Source: Pauljensenia hongkongensis (GTDB lineage Bacteria; Actinomycetota; Actinomycetes; Actinomycetales; Actinomycetaceae). Taken from it: DNA of 40,115 nt. The DNA lies in NCBI RefSeq assembly GCF_001746855.1, contig NZ_CP017298.1:831206-871320 (forward strand). The letters are read 5' to 3'. Made by a program: the position numbers and the translations under genes. Every line of letters begins with the position of its first letter. Position 1 is the first letter of the stretch. Shown here piece after piece: positions 7,487-16,839 of this stretch. The notes beneath the pieces were generated by a model. It ran no database searches. It was not told the origin of the DNA and saw nothing but the letters and a program-made list of their open reading frames with translations.

Positions 7487-9859
7487 TCAGGCGACTGCCG
7501 CCTCTACCCTCAGTTCGGCCAAGGACGTGCGACGGCGCTTCGCGATGGCCGCCACCACCACGAGCAGGGACGCGCCCGTCCACAGTGCCAGTGCCCACGA
7601 CGCCCGAGTGGGAGAACCCACTCCGAGCACGGCCCACCGCATCACCGTATCCGCGGCGGACAGGGGCATGATGGGACGCAACGCGCCGAAAGCGCCGCCC
7701 AGCGAGTCGGGCGGGGCTACGGCACTGAGCGTCGTGATCTGGGCCAGGGCACCGGCGCCGGAGGCGATCAGACCGCCGTTGCGCCCGAACACCCCGATCA
7801 GCGCCTGGTTGACGACTGTGAAGGCCGCGAAGACGCCTGTCGCGACTACGACGGCGCCGAGGGGGTGGGTGGGGACGACCCCGGCGAGAGCCAGGACTCC
7901 GGCCACCGCACCGCCTGCCAGGACGGACACGACCAGGGGCTTGGACAGGCTCGCCCATGCCAGTTGGGCCGGGGAGGACGGGGAGTCGATGCTCCGCGAG
8001 CTGAGGGCACCGGCTCCGACGACCCCCACCAGGGCTCCCACCCATGCTACGAGCGCGACCACCGTGGGAGCCCACAGCGCCTGCGCGTCGGCCGCCTGCC
8101 CGGAGGCGTCCACTCCGACGGGGGCGCCTATGGCCCGGGCGCTCTCATCAGCCTGGTCCTGGGTGTAGGAGGGCACCTGCTGCGCAGCGGCACCGAGCTG
8201 GTCGGCCAGGGAGTCGGCCCCAGACTGCAGTTGGCCCAATCCCTGGCCCAACTGCGCGGCAGCACCGCTCATCCGCCCGCCGCCCTGCGCCAATTCGGAA
8301 CTGCCCGCGGCCAGTACCCCCGTGGCCCCGGACAGATCCTCCGCCCCTGCCGCCAGCTGGCCGGTCCCGGAGGCGAGTTCGGCTGCACCCGCGCTCAGGC
8401 TCGTCGAGGCCGAGGAGGCGCTCGCCGCGGCCCCGCTGAGGGCGGTCGAACCCTGGGCGACTCGCGCGGAGGCGTCCGACAGCGCGGGTGAGGCGGAGTT
8501 GAGCGCGGACAGGCCGCTCGCCATCTGGCCCACGCCCTCAGCGAGAGCGTGGGCGCCCGCGGAGAGCTGGTCGGCGGAGGAGCCGACCAGACCGGCGTCC
8601 ATTCCTGATGACAGTTGTTCGAGTCCGCCGTCGAGTTGCGCCAGTCCACCACCGAGTTGCGCGGCGGCGCCGCCCACCTGACTCGCTCCTGACTCCAGTT
8701 GGCTTCGCAGCCCCGCAGCGCCCTGGTTGAGCTGCTGCGCTGCCGCGGTGATCCCGGCGCACGCCTCGGCGCTGCCCGCCTGGCACGCGCCGACGAGCCC
8801 CTCGATCTGGGACGCGCCCTCCGCCAGGGTTCCGGCTCCGGCGGCAGCGCCCTGCAGCTGGGTCTGCATCCCGGCGAGCCCGCTGGTGTCGAATTGGCCG
8901 AGCTGGCCGCGGATCTGCCCAATGCCCGCGTGGACGCCGGCGACGCCCGCGATGTAGGAGTCGATGGAGCCCGCCAGGGACTGGGCCCCGCTGGCCAGAG
9001 TTTGTCCGTTCGCGTCCAGCGCGCCAGCGCCCTGGACGTAGGCGGTGATCCCCGCGTCGAGGCGGGCCGCACCGCCGGAAAGGTCGTTGGCGCCGGAGTC
9101 GAGGGCGCCCAGGCCTCCTTCCAGTTGCGCGGTTCCCGAGGCGAGTTGACCGGCACCGGCGCTCGCAGCGGCCGTGTTCGCCGACAGCTGGTGGGCACCG
9201 GAGTCAAGTTGGCCGGCCCCGGAGGCCAGTTGGCCGAGACCGGAGTCGAGTTGGCCGGCCGCTGACGCCAGCTGAGCGGCGCCGCTCATCGCTTCGCCCT
9301 GGCCGTCGGCGACCTTGCGAGCACCGTCAGCGGCTGCGCTCAGCGAGTCGGAGACCTGACTCAGCCCAGTCATGGCGCGGCTGATATAGGCGATGGTGAG
9401 GGTGCCGCCGAATTGGGTGCCCGCTGCGCGGACGAGGGCCTCGTTGATCGCGCCGGCCCTCGCATCCGCCCCGTTCCCTGTTCTCACTGTGACGACGGGA
9501 GCGGCGGTGGACTCGCCCTCGATCACGGAGGCGAGACCCTGGGAGAAGTCAGCGGGTATGGTGACGACCGCCTGGTAGGCGCCGTCGTCGAGGCCGCTTT
9601 GGGCGCTTTGGGCCGATACGACCTCCCAGGTGAGGGAAGCTCCTGCGGGAGCGGGATCCTTGGTGAGCTCGGCGATGATCTGGCGCCCGCCGGGGATCTG
9701 GGTGCCATCCGCGGTGGTGGCGATCTGGTCGTCGTTGACGATGGCGGCGCGCACGCGCGAGGCCCCCCCATCGGCGTTGTCGGCGCCCGCCAGGGCCGCC
9801 AGCGAAAGCACGGCGGGCAGGAGCAGCAGGAATGCGTAGAGGATTCTGTGTTTTCTCAT
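7487..9859 (-). CDS. YhgE/Pip-family membrane protein with a long periplasmic-type coil
   Basis: 790 aa from ATG 9859. An N-terminal membrane segment (RILYAFLLLLPAVLSLAALAG) precedes the typical VRAAIVNDDQ and VTIPADFSQGL motifs of the YhgE/Pip family. Residues of about 190-600 are an Ala/Gly/Ser/Gln-rich heptad-like repeat (QLASGAGQLDSGAHQLS and variants), the long coil known from this family. The C-terminus has about five or six membrane helices (VVALVAWVGALVGVVGAGAL onward). The family belongs to the ABC-2 permease-like group associated with export and type VII-like secretion. Only 8 bp separate it from the upstream MMPL gene, so the two form one operon and may act as one envelope export machine. 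Substrate unknown. Confidence 0.85.
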   Translation of the reverse strand: MRKHRILYAFLLLLPAVLSLAALAGADNADGGASRVRAAIVNDDQIATTADGTQIPGGRQIIAELTKDPAPAGASLTWEVVSAQSAQSGLDDGAYQAVVTIPADFSQGLASVIEGESTAAPVVTVRTGNGADARAGAINEALVRAAGTQFGGTLTIAYISRAMTGLSQVSDSLSAAADGARKVADGQGEAMSGAAQLASAAGQLDSGLGQLASGAGQLDSGAHQLSANTAAASAGAGQLASGTAQLEGGLGALDSGANDLSGGAARLDAGITAYVQGAGALDANGQTLASGAQSLAGSIDSYIAGVAGVHAGIGQIRGQLGQFDTSGLAGMQTQLQGAAAGAGTLAEGASQIEGLVGACQAGSAEACAGITAAAQQLNQGAAGLRSQLESGASQVGGAAAQLGGGLAQLDGGLEQLSSGMDAGLVGSSADQLSAGAHALAEGVGQMASGLSALNSASPALSDASARVAQGSTALSGAAASASSASTSLSAGAAELASGTGQLAAGAEDLSGATGVLAAGSSELAQGGGRMSGAAAQLGQGLGQLQSGADSLADQLGAAAQQVPSYTQDQADESARAIGAPVGVDASGQAADAQALWAPTVVALVAWVGALVGVVGAGALSSRSIDSPSSPAQLAWASLSKPLVVSVLAGGAVAGVLALAGVVPTHPLGAVVVATGVFAAFTVVNQALIGVFGRNGGLIASGAGALAQITTLSAVAPPDSLGGAFGALRPIMPLSAADTVMRWAVLGVGSPTRASWALALWTGASLLVVVAAIAKRRRTSLAELRVEAAVA

Positions 9860-9867
9860 GGGTGTTC

Positions 9868-12528
9868 CTATGCGTTCGGAGCGGGGCCCGCGCCGACGGC
9901 GGGGGCGCTGGTGGTCAGTGGGGTGTCGGTGGCGGCCCTCAGGGGAACGGGGACGACGAGGCCGGTGGGTCCGGTGACGACGACGGTGCGGCCCTCGTCG
10001 AGCAGGCGGGCGACACGCCCCCACCGCCGCGTGCCCGGGTCGTCGACGACGATGATGCGCGCGTGGTCGGGCAGTGCCTCGTCGTGGGCTTTGAGGGCGG
10101 CGGTCTGGCGCTGGACGGAGGATGTCCCATCGGGCAGGACGTGCCCGACGACGACGACGCGCCCACGGGTGGGGCGCAGGCGCGCGCCGACCAATGCGGC
10201 GAAGGCGCGGCGCGCCACAGCGTCGTCGGAGCGCACGACGGCCAGGGCCCCGGGGCGCACGACCACGGACAGGTCCCGGAAGGCGGTGTCGCGCCCCTCG
10301 GAGACGGTGACACCCTCAAGGCGCAGGGCCGCCGCGCCGTGGGCCTCCACCCAGGCGGCGTGCTCGAGGGAGCGGTCGAGCCCCTCACCCTCGACGTCGA
10401 CGATTGGCAGCAGTGCGTCGAGCCAACGCGGCAACCACCACGCCGCTCTGCCGAGCAGAGCCATGAGCGCGGGGATCAGGGTCATGCGCACCAGGAGGGC
10501 GTCGGCCAGCACCCCGACCGTGAGGGCGACGGCGATGGGTTTGATCTGGATGCTCTCCGAGCCGATGAAGGCCGCGAACACACCGATCATGATCGCCGCG
10601 GCGGCGGTGATGACCTGGGAGGAGCCGATGAACCCTTTGCGCACGGATTCCCTGGCGTCGCCGGTGCGGATCCACTCCTCGCGCATCCGCGAGACCAGGA
10701 ACACCTGGTAGTCCATGGCGAGCCCGAAGAGGACGCCCATAGCGATGACGGGCAGGAAGGAGATGACGATCCCGACGCGCGAGACCCCCAGGGGCCCCGC
10801 CATCCACCCCCATCCGAAGACGAGGCCGACGGCGCCGAGCCCGGCTCCCAGGGACAGCAGGTATCCGAGGGTCGCGGTGACGGGCACAGCGATGGAGCGG
10901 AAGACGATCATGAGTAGCAGCATCGACAGTCCGACGACCACCGTTCCGAACGGGAGCATCGCGTCGCCCAGCTGGGCGGCGATGTCGATGGCGACGGCGG
11001 TGGAGCCGGTGACCATGAGGGCGCGGACGCCGAGCCCGTCCTCGATGGAGGCGGCGTCGGAGCGGATGGCGCTCACGAGCGCGGTTGTCGACGCGTCGGT
11101 CTGCCCCTTCTCCGGTCGGATTCTCACGAGTGCCAGCGTTCCGTCCTGGTTGGGGGTCGCCAGGGGGATGTCGGCGACGCCCCGCATGGCCCGCAGGCGC
11201 TCCGCCAGGGAATCCACGGCGCCGACAGGATCCCTCGACTGGGAAATGTCCCCCATGACGATGATGGGCGCGTTGTAGCCCTCGCCGTAGGCGTCGGCGA
11301 TGGCGTCGTAGGTGGTGCGGGCCTCCGAGCCGACGGCGTGGTAGCCGTTGTCGGGCAGCCCGAGGCGCAGGCCGGTGACGGGGACGGCGGCGGCGCCCAG
11401 AACCGCGATGACCGCGAGGACGGTGAGTGCGGGCACTCGCGTGGTGGCCGCGATCCAGCGGCTCGCGACGGGGTGGTCGTCCCGCGCGGCGCGTCGGCGG
11501 CGAGGCCTGGCGCGTTCGCCGAGCAAGCCGAGCAGCGCAGGGGTGGCGGTGATGGCGACGAGGACCGCGATGACGACGACGCCCGCGGAGGAGAATCCCA
11601 TGACAGCCAGGAAGGGGATGCGGGCGACGGCGAGGCCGCACAGCGCCACGACCACGGTGGCGCCGGCGAAGACAACAGCGGAGCCCGCCGTCGCGTTCGC
11701 GCGGGCGGCCGCCTCGGCGGGCGCGATGCCCCGGGCCAGGTACTCCCGGGAGCGCGCGATGATGAAAAGGGCGTAGTCGATGCCGACGGCCAGGCCGATC
11801 ATCACGGCGAGCACCGGGGTGACAGAGTTCACGTCGACGAGGGCGGCCGCCACGAGGATCGCGAGCATCCCCGTGCCCACGCCGATGAGGGCGCTGACGA
11901 TGGGCGCTCCCGCGGTGGTGAGCGATTTGAAGGTCCCCAGCAGCACGATGGCGGCGATGAGGACGCCGAACAGTTCCGTCGCCGACAGGGCGATGCCGGT
12001 TTCCAGCTCGAGGCTGTCACTGGTCATCGAGATCAGTCCCGGGTCCTGAGCGGCAGCGCGTTCGCGCAGTGAGGCGATCTGTCCGGCGACTTCCTCGGCC
12101 CTGCCCGTGGGACCCGAGACCACTGTTCCGACGCTCGTATCGGTCTGGATCTCCACAAGCGCGTGGCGGGAGTCGGGGGAGACGGCAGTGGCCCCCTCGG
12201 CGAACGGGTCGCCCACCAGTGCGACGCCGTCGATCTGGCGGACTCCCTGCACGAACGCGTCGATCGCGACCCTGTGCTGCTCGATGGGGGCGTCGGCGGA
12301 GGTGAAGAGAACGCGCTCGGAGACGCCGGCGGCTTGGGGAACGCGTTCGGCGAGGACGGCGAGCCCCCTCATGGATTCCACGTCGTTGATGGCGAAACTC
12401 GCCGTGAGGTTGACGCCCAACGCGCCGACGCAGGCCCCGAGGACCACTAGGATCGCGGTCCACGCGAGGAGGGTGCGCCCAGCCCGCGTGGCGCACCAGC
12501 GGCCGAGTCTGTAGAGCAGGGAGGACAT
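9868..12528 (-). CDS. MMPL/RND-family transporter with a degenerate ABC-ATPase-like C-terminal domain
   Basis: 886 aa from ATG 12528, with AGGGG 5-6 nt upstream. The protein shows the MMPL layout: TM1 (LLAWTAILVVLGACVGALGV), a large extracellular loop, a helix bundle with GLAVGIDYALFIIARSREYL, a second loop, and a second bundle with GLAMDYQVFLVSRMREEW. Residues from about 735 resemble a shrunken ABC ATPase: LRLEGVTVSEGRDTAFRDLS, then VVRSDDAVARRAFAALVGA where a Walker A loop is expected, VVVVGHVLP, and RIIVVDDPGTRR where Walker B would be. The GKS/T residues are missing, so nucleotide hydrolysis is unlikely. The gene precedes the YhgE/Pip partner and is divergent from a TetR gene, a standard arrangement for repressed efflux or lipid export. 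Substrate unknown. Confidence 0.85.
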   Translation of the reverse strand: MSSLLYRLGRWCATRAGRTLLAWTAILVVLGACVGALGVNLTASFAINDVESMRGLAVLAERVPQAAGVSERVLFTSADAPIEQHRVAIDAFVQGVRQIDGVALVGDPFAEGATAVSPDSRHALVEIQTDTSVGTVVSGPTGRAEEVAGQIASLRERAAAQDPGLISMTSDSLELETGIALSATELFGVLIAAIVLLGTFKSLTTAGAPIVSALIGVGTGMLAILVAAALVDVNSVTPVLAVMIGLAVGIDYALFIIARSREYLARGIAPAEAAARANATAGSAVVFAGATVVVALCGLAVARIPFLAVMGFSSAGVVVIAVLVAITATPALLGLLGERARPRRRRAARDDHPVASRWIAATTRVPALTVLAVIAVLGAAAVPVTGLRLGLPDNGYHAVGSEARTTYDAIADAYGEGYNAPIIVMGDISQSRDPVGAVDSLAERLRAMRGVADIPLATPNQDGTLALVRIRPEKGQTDASTTALVSAIRSDAASIEDGLGVRALMVTGSTAVAIDIAAQLGDAMLPFGTVVVGLSMLLLMIVFRSIAVPVTATLGYLLSLGAGLGAVGLVFGWGWMAGPLGVSRVGIVISFLPVIAMGVLFGLAMDYQVFLVSRMREEWIRTGDARESVRKGFIGSSQVITAAAAIMIGVFAAFIGSESIQIKPIAVALTVGVLADALLVRMTLIPALMALLGRAAWWLPRWLDALLPIVDVEGEGLDRSLEHAAWVEAHGAAALRLEGVTVSEGRDTAFRDLSVVVRPGALAVVRSDDAVARRAFAALVGARLRPTRGRVVVVGHVLPDGTSSVQRQTAALKAHDEALPDHARIIVVDDPGTRRWGRVARLLDEGRTVVVTGPTGLVVPVPLRAATDTPLTTSAPAVGAGPAPNA

Positions 12529-12540
12529 CAACACCCCTTC

Positions 12541-12598
12541 ACATTCGATACATTCTTGAACTTGATTCATAAATATATCAGATTTGCTCGGGTATGAT
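12541..12598. promoter_or_regulatory. AT-rich promoter/operator region between MMPL and TetR genes
   Basis: A strongly AT-rich patch stands out in GC-rich surroundings. It contains two ACATTC copies, an imperfect inverted repeat around TGATTCATAAATATATCA (12563-12580) and, on the plus strand, TATGAT (12593-12598) as a possible -10 for the TetR gene. It lies 13 nt or more upstream of the MMPL start and is the probable TetR operator. No convincing -35 is visible. Confidence 0.5.
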
Positions 12599-12754
12599 GA
12601 ACGCACTGGGCCGACGGCCACCAACGGGGCGGCCCCGCCTCCATACCCCGCGGCGCCCGCACCCGTCCAACCCCGGCACCGGCCCGGTCGGAACCCGATC
12701 CGACCAGACGCCCGCGCCCAGCACATCCGCGCCGCCCATGAGGAAGGAGACCCC

Positions 12755-13651
12755 GTGGCATCCGACCCGACCACACTGCGCAAGCGTGAGAACACGCGTG
12801 CGCGCCTGCTTGACGCCGCCGAGGAGATCATGATCACCAAGGGCATCGGCGCAGCCCGGATCGACGACGTCGTCAGAGCCGCCGGGTTCTCGCGCGGTGC
12901 CTTCTACTCGAACTACTCCTCGATGGACGCTCTCATGATCGACCTCATCAACTCCCGTTCCGAGAGGATCACCGCGCGCGCCACCGAGGCCTTCGACGCC
13001 ATCGACGGGCAACCCAACGTCGACGCGGTCATGCGGGCCATCGAGACCTTCCGCCCCGAGGCCCAGCGGATGAACATCATGGCAATGGAGTTCGACCTGT
13101 ACCGGATGCGCCACCCGGAGTTCGCCAAGGAGCTGGGGACGAAGAGTCTGGGGGAGCACTCCACGCTCGACTCGTTCATCCAGGGGCTCGCCGCGCGCCT
13201 GCTCGAGCGCATGGGGAGGCGCCCCACGATCCCCATCCCCACGATCTCCCGGCTCCTCGGAGTCTTCTACATGGACTCGCTCATCGACCGATCAGGGGCG
13301 GGCGACGACGCCACCCCCTTCATGCGCACGGTCATCGAGGCCGTGCTGGTCGCCTTCTCCCAGCCCGTCAGCCCCGGCGACGCCTGCACCGCAGGTGTTC
13401 GGAACGGCGACTCCTCCTGCCCCGCGGACGACCTCGCCTCATTGCTGACCTCCTTCGGCCCCGTGGCCACTCCGCCGGATCCCCGCTCCGCCAGCGGCGC
13501 CCGCCCCGGGACTACCCCCCTGCCGCGAGGACCGGGCGCCGAAGGGGAAACGGGACCCGCCGGAACCGGCCCTCAGTCCAGCGACGAGACGAAGGCGGCT
13601 ACCGAGTCGAGTGCGGCGCGCGCCTCCGGGGATGAGACGAGCGCGACGTAG
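12755..13651 (+). CDS. TetR-family regulator, likely repressor of the MMPL-YhgE/Pip operon
   Basis: 298 aa. GTG 12755 is chosen because AGGAAGGAGA ends 4 nt upstream; the frame is open further upstream but without a ribosome site. The DNA-binding domain is clear: KRENTRARLLDAAEEIMITKG followed by AGFSRGAFYSNYSSMDALM. The ligand domain extends to about residue 215 (VIEAVLVAFSQPV). The last 80 residues are Pro/Ser/Gly/Thr-rich and look disordered, and their final 79 nt overlap the convergent esterase gene. Divergent orientation to the MMPL gene with AT-rich DNA between them suggests autoregulation and control of the transporter operon. The tail could be real or a sign of a lost stop codon. Confidence 0.85.
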   Translation: MASDPTTLRKRENTRARLLDAAEEIMITKGIGAARIDDVVRAAGFSRGAFYSNYSSMDALMIDLINSRSERITARATEAFDAIDGQPNVDAVMRAIETFRPEAQRMNIMAMEFDLYRMRHPEFAKELGTKSLGEHSTLDSFIQGLAARLLERMGRRPTIPIPTISRLLGVFYMDSLIDRSGAGDDATPFMRTVIEAVLVAFSQPVSPGDACTAGVRNGDSSCPADDLASLLTSFGPVATPPDPRSASGARPGTTPLPRGPGAEGETGPAGTGPQSSDETKAATESSAARASGDETSAT

Positions 13652-14454
13652 TCGTGGATCCCGCCGGGCTCGACGCGCAGGCGGATGTCCGCGCCGCGGG
13701 CGCGGGCCTTGCTGGCGAAGAGCTCCACATCGGGCAGTAGGATGTCCCGGTCGCCCTGGTAGACGCGGGTCGGCGGCAGGCCCCGCAAGTGGTCGTGCAA
13801 GGGGCTGACGCGCGGGTCGGCGGTCCCGAGGCCCCCCGCCCACTCCTTCCCGCACCAGACCAGGCCGTCGATGCCGAGCATCGGGTCCAACCGCGCCATG
13901 GGCGCTATCCGGGGGTTCGACATGGACACGTCCACCCACGGCGAGAACAGGACCAGCCCGTCGGGAGCGCGCACGCCAGCGTCCCTGCGCTGGATGGCCA
14001 GGCTCAGCGCCAGTCCCCCGCCCGCGGAGTCGCCCGCCAGAACGACCCTGCCCGGGGCGCCGAGGACCTGGTCCATGAGAACCCCCAGGGGGGCGAATGC
14101 CTCGGCCGCCGTGTGCTCGGGGGCGCGGGGGTAGGCGGGGACCACGGCCGCCGCGCCCGTCCGCTCCACGAGGGCGTCGATGAGCAGCCAGTGCGCCCAG
14201 CTGATGGGCGAGACGTAGGCGCCGCCGTGCAGGTAGACGACGACCGTTCCGGAGCCCGTGGCGCGCGGCTCCACCCGGGTGACGCGCATCCCGGCGACAA
14301 TGGTGTCGCTGATCCGGTGCTTGCGCCACATCCAGCAGGGCACACGGGCGCCGCGGCGGGGCAGCGCCATAGAGCGCCGGGTGAGCTCCTCGGAGTCGAG
14401 CATCCGGGGGACCAACCGGAAAACGCCCCGCGTGAGCGCCATTTCCAAAGACAT
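13573..14454 (-). CDS. Alpha/beta-hydrolase, hormone-sensitive-lipase-type esterase
   Basis: Carboxylesterase of about 293 aa. The HSL-family oxyanion motif YLHGGAYVSP is followed by VVPAYPRAPEH, the nucleophile elbow GDSAGGGLAL (Ser), the catalytic Asp in YQGDRDILLPD and His in PGGIHDY. The start is taken at ATG 14454 (MSLEMALTRG); a GTG at 14496 is also in frame and neither has a strong ribosome site. No signal peptide is evident. Substrates are probably short-chain acyl esters. The 3' end overlaps the convergent TetR gene by 79 nt. No functional link to its neighbours is evident. Confidence 0.85.
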   Translation of the reverse strand: MSLEMALTRGVFRLVPRMLDSEELTRRSMALPRRGARVPCWMWRKHRISDTIVAGMRVTRVEPRATGSGTVVVYLHGGAYVSPISWAHWLLIDALVERTGAAAVVPAYPRAPEHTAAEAFAPLGVLMDQVLGAPGRVVLAGDSAGGGLALSLAIQRRDAGVRAPDGLVLFSPWVDVSMSNPRIAPMARLDPMLGIDGLVWCGKEWAGGLGTADPRVSPLHDHLRGLPPTRVYQGDRDILLPDVELFASKARARGADIRLRVEPGGIHDYVALVSSPEARAALDSVAAFVSSLD

Positions 14455-14591
14455 AGGCCGGCCTTTCCGCACAGTGGCCGCCGACTCAGCGGCCACTGCT
14501 CATTCTAGGCGCAGGAGGGCGTGACGTTGCGCGGGGATGGGGCCCGGGGTGCGGGCACTCGGAGCGCGGCCCGGCCCCGCTTCGATTGGGT

Positions 14592-15896
14592 CTACCCGTA
14601 CTCGTATTCAGCCATGGGCTTGAACTGACCGATCTCCACCTCGACGCGGGAGTAGCCCGCGTAGAGCCGCACACCGAACCCATCGACCGCGAACAACTGC
14701 ATGAGCGTTCCAGCCGTGCTCGCCTCGCACCCGAATGGCGGGCCGTAGCGTTGCGCGAGCGCCTCCCCGATCCCCCTCGCGTACTCGACCACCTCGCGGT
14801 CGTCGAAGCGCACACGCGCGGCGGGCGGCTCCACCAGGCTGACCCTCCAGCCGTCATCGCGTTTGGGATTCGCGCTCCACCCGTCTGCTTCGAACACAGG
14901 TCCGTCCCCACCGCGCGCTCTGCGCGCGCCGTGCTTCTTGAAGACCCGGGCCGCCTTGCGGCCCCGCCTGATGTCCCCCACGATCATGAGGACCTCCGGC
15001 GCGCCGAGCCCCGCGCGGAAAGGCGCGCGGCGGATCTCGATGGGCTCCTCCTCCTGCTCCACGGGCGGGCGCGCTATCAGGCGCCGCAACTCCCCCACGC
15101 TCAGTGGCTCCCACGTCTTCTCCCCCTCGTCGAAGTCGTCGGCGCTGATGCCCTCGTGCTCCCATTCCGGCCCGATGGGCGCCTCCGCGTAGAAATGGTG
15201 CGCCTCGTCCCGTTCACAGAAGGCGAAGCCGACGGACATGAAAGGCGCGCCGTGCGCGAGTCCGGCGATGGCCATCCCCATTCCCACGGGGTGGCTCCCG
15301 CTCCACCGTTCCAGGATCGAACGCGGCACCAGCAAGGCCTCCCCCGTGGACTCGACCATGACCTCGACGCCTTCGGGCAACGCCGTGAAGAACACGTCCC
15401 CCAACTGCGGCGCCGTCATCCTCCAGCGGAACGGGCGCCTCCATTCGGGCGGGGTCATCGCGATGTCAGCGGGCAGCTCATCGAGCGTCGGCGCTATCAA
15501 GTCACTGAAGGAGTCCCATGTCCCAACGGGGTACGCGCCCGGGTAGAACACCCACATACCCGGGATCTGGCAGATATCGACCGACCAGTAGAACGGGTAG
15601 TCGGCGGGATCCGCCCACTTGAACGTCCTGTACTCCTCGATGTCAATGGCGTACTCCGTGTCCATTCCACGCACACTGAGCTCGAACGGCCAGTCCCCGC
15701 GCGCCCGTTGCGCCTCGACCTCGAGGGTCCGGTCGTCCACGACCCAGCGGAAACGCAGGCCGGGGCCGTGCATCGAGATCGGTTCGGCCTCCAGGACCTG
15801 CGCGAGGCGGCGGAGGAAACGATGGATCCCCTCCTCGTCCAAAGGCGCGCCGACCATCCGCGAGATCTGATCGCATACCAGCATTTCCGGGCGCAT
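14592..15896 (-). CDS. Hypothetical protein, 434 aa, family not recognised
   Basis: ATG 15896 is preceded by AGGAGG with 8 nt spacing, so expression is credible. The protein is soluble and acidic, rich in Trp, Phe and Pro, with no signal peptide or membrane span. It may consist of two related halves: residues 1-150 (ISMHGPGLRFRWVVDD, DYPFYWSVDICQIPGMWVFY) and the C-terminal half (DDREVVEYARGIGEALAQRYG, VRLYAGYSRVEVEIGQF). The last part resembles the composition of small actinobacterial immunity-like or DUF-type proteins, but no motif allows assignment. It is divergent from the small protein at 16163. Confidence 0.7.
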   Translation of the reverse strand: MRPEMLVCDQISRMVGAPLDEEGIHRFLRRLAQVLEAEPISMHGPGLRFRWVVDDRTLEVEAQRARGDWPFELSVRGMDTEYAIDIEEYRTFKWADPADYPFYWSVDICQIPGMWVFYPGAYPVGTWDSFSDLIAPTLDELPADIAMTPPEWRRPFRWRMTAPQLGDVFFTALPEGVEVMVESTGEALLVPRSILERWSGSHPVGMGMAIAGLAHGAPFMSVGFAFCERDEAHHFYAEAPIGPEWEHEGISADDFDEGEKTWEPLSVGELRRLIARPPVEQEEEPIEIRRAPFRAGLGAPEVLMIVGDIRRGRKAARVFKKHGARRARGGDGPVFEADGWSANPKRDDGWRVSLVEPPAARVRFDDREVVEYARGIGEALAQRYGPPFGCEASTAGTLMQLFAVDGFGVRLYAGYSRVEVEIGQFKPMAEYEYG

Positions 15897-16162
15897 ACCG
15901 GTGTCCTCCTACGCGTTGGCCCCACCCAATCCTACGCCGCCAGGGCCCCGCGGCATGGAGGGCGCCTAGTGCTGCTCGGCGGCCCCGGGAGGGCCCGCGC
16001 TCCAGCGGCGGCCCATCCGAACGCGCGCCATACTGAAAGAGAGGGTAAAGAGGGGTTCACTCGCGCCCCATACACTGTTAACCTGAGGGGGAAGGACCAG
16101 ACACCGGCGGGCGAGGCGACGGAGCCCCCGCCGTCGGCGAACGACTCGAGGAGGGGCATTCT

Positions 16163-16594
16163 ATGACACGTCCGAACACCGCTGACTCGCGTGACACCAA
16201 CGTCAAGTACATCGCAGCGGTCGCGAAGATCCTGCACGCGAACGCCGAGGCGACCGCGGAGGGGTGGACCGAGGTGGGCCTGCTGGTCAACAAGGCGCCC
16301 GACAGCCAGAAGGTCTCCACCTACGCCGCGCTCGAGCGCGGCTCCGAGCACTTCGACGACTGGCTGACCCCGTCGGCGTGGGACGAACTGGGCAAAGTGC
16401 TGGCCGCCTGGCAGTTCGACCTCACCCAGCAGGGCCACCCGAAATGGACGGCGATGTTCCTGGGCGGCGTGCGCGACGGAGGGCTGGCGTGGCTGCCCGA
16501 TTACTCGCCCACCTTCGGCAAGTGGCGCATCCACAGGAAGCACTCGAACCTGCCGGCGATCCAGGAGGGGCTGGAGAAGGCCGCCCGCCTTTGA
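16163..16594 (+). CDS. Hypothetical protein, 143 aa, family not recognised
   Basis: GAGGAGGGG lies 6-7 nt upstream of ATG 16163, a strong ribosome site. The protein is soluble with no cysteines and many Trp: EGWTEVGLLVNKAPDSQKVSTYAALE, FDDWLTPSAWDELGKVLAAWQFD and WLPDYSPTFGKWRIHRKHS (each seen in part). The composition and length suggest a compact alpha/beta domain. No known motif is visible. A repeat-rich gap of 245 bp follows before the next gene on the same strand. Confidence 0.65.
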   Translation: MTRPNTADSRDTNVKYIAAVAKILHANAEATAEGWTEVGLLVNKAPDSQKVSTYAALERGSEHFDDWLTPSAWDELGKVLAAWQFDLTQQGHPKWTAMFLGGVRDGGLAWLPDYSPTFGKWRIHRKHSNLPAIQEGLEKAARL

Positions 16595-16700
16595 GGGCCC
16601 CTGCCCCAACGTGCTTGTCCGTGCACCGAGCTCCCCGCCCGCGCGGGGCTCCCTGCAGCCACGACCCCTCCCCCGCGAACACGTTCGGGCCCGGGCCGGT

Positions 16701-16760
16701 GCGCGGGGCTCCCTGTCCGCGCGCGGGGCTCCCTGTCCGTGCTCCGGGCCCCTTGTCCGT
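16701..16760. repeat. 20-bp tandem repeat in the gap between two hypothetical genes
   Basis: GCGCGGGGCTCCCTGTCCG recurs with a 20-bp period at 16701 and 16721 and in decayed form at 16741. A further single GCGCGGGGCTCCCTG occurs at 16641. The rest of the gap (16595-16839) shows no gene. Confidence 0.7.
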
Positions 16761-16839
16761 GCCCGGAGCGCGAGCCGCACTGCCCGCCCGCGCCCGGCCA
16801 GCGGTGCGCGCCCGCCTAAACCTTCGCGGAAGGACCCCC

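Noticed and set aside
9832-12072. Long plus-strand frames opposite the MMPL gene
   Set aside because: Asp/Gly/His-rich shadow translations; the minus-strand frame has full MMPL motifs.
16595-16839. Small coding gene in the 20-bp repeat region
   Set aside because: Frames are entirely repeat-derived and lack a start with a ribosome site.
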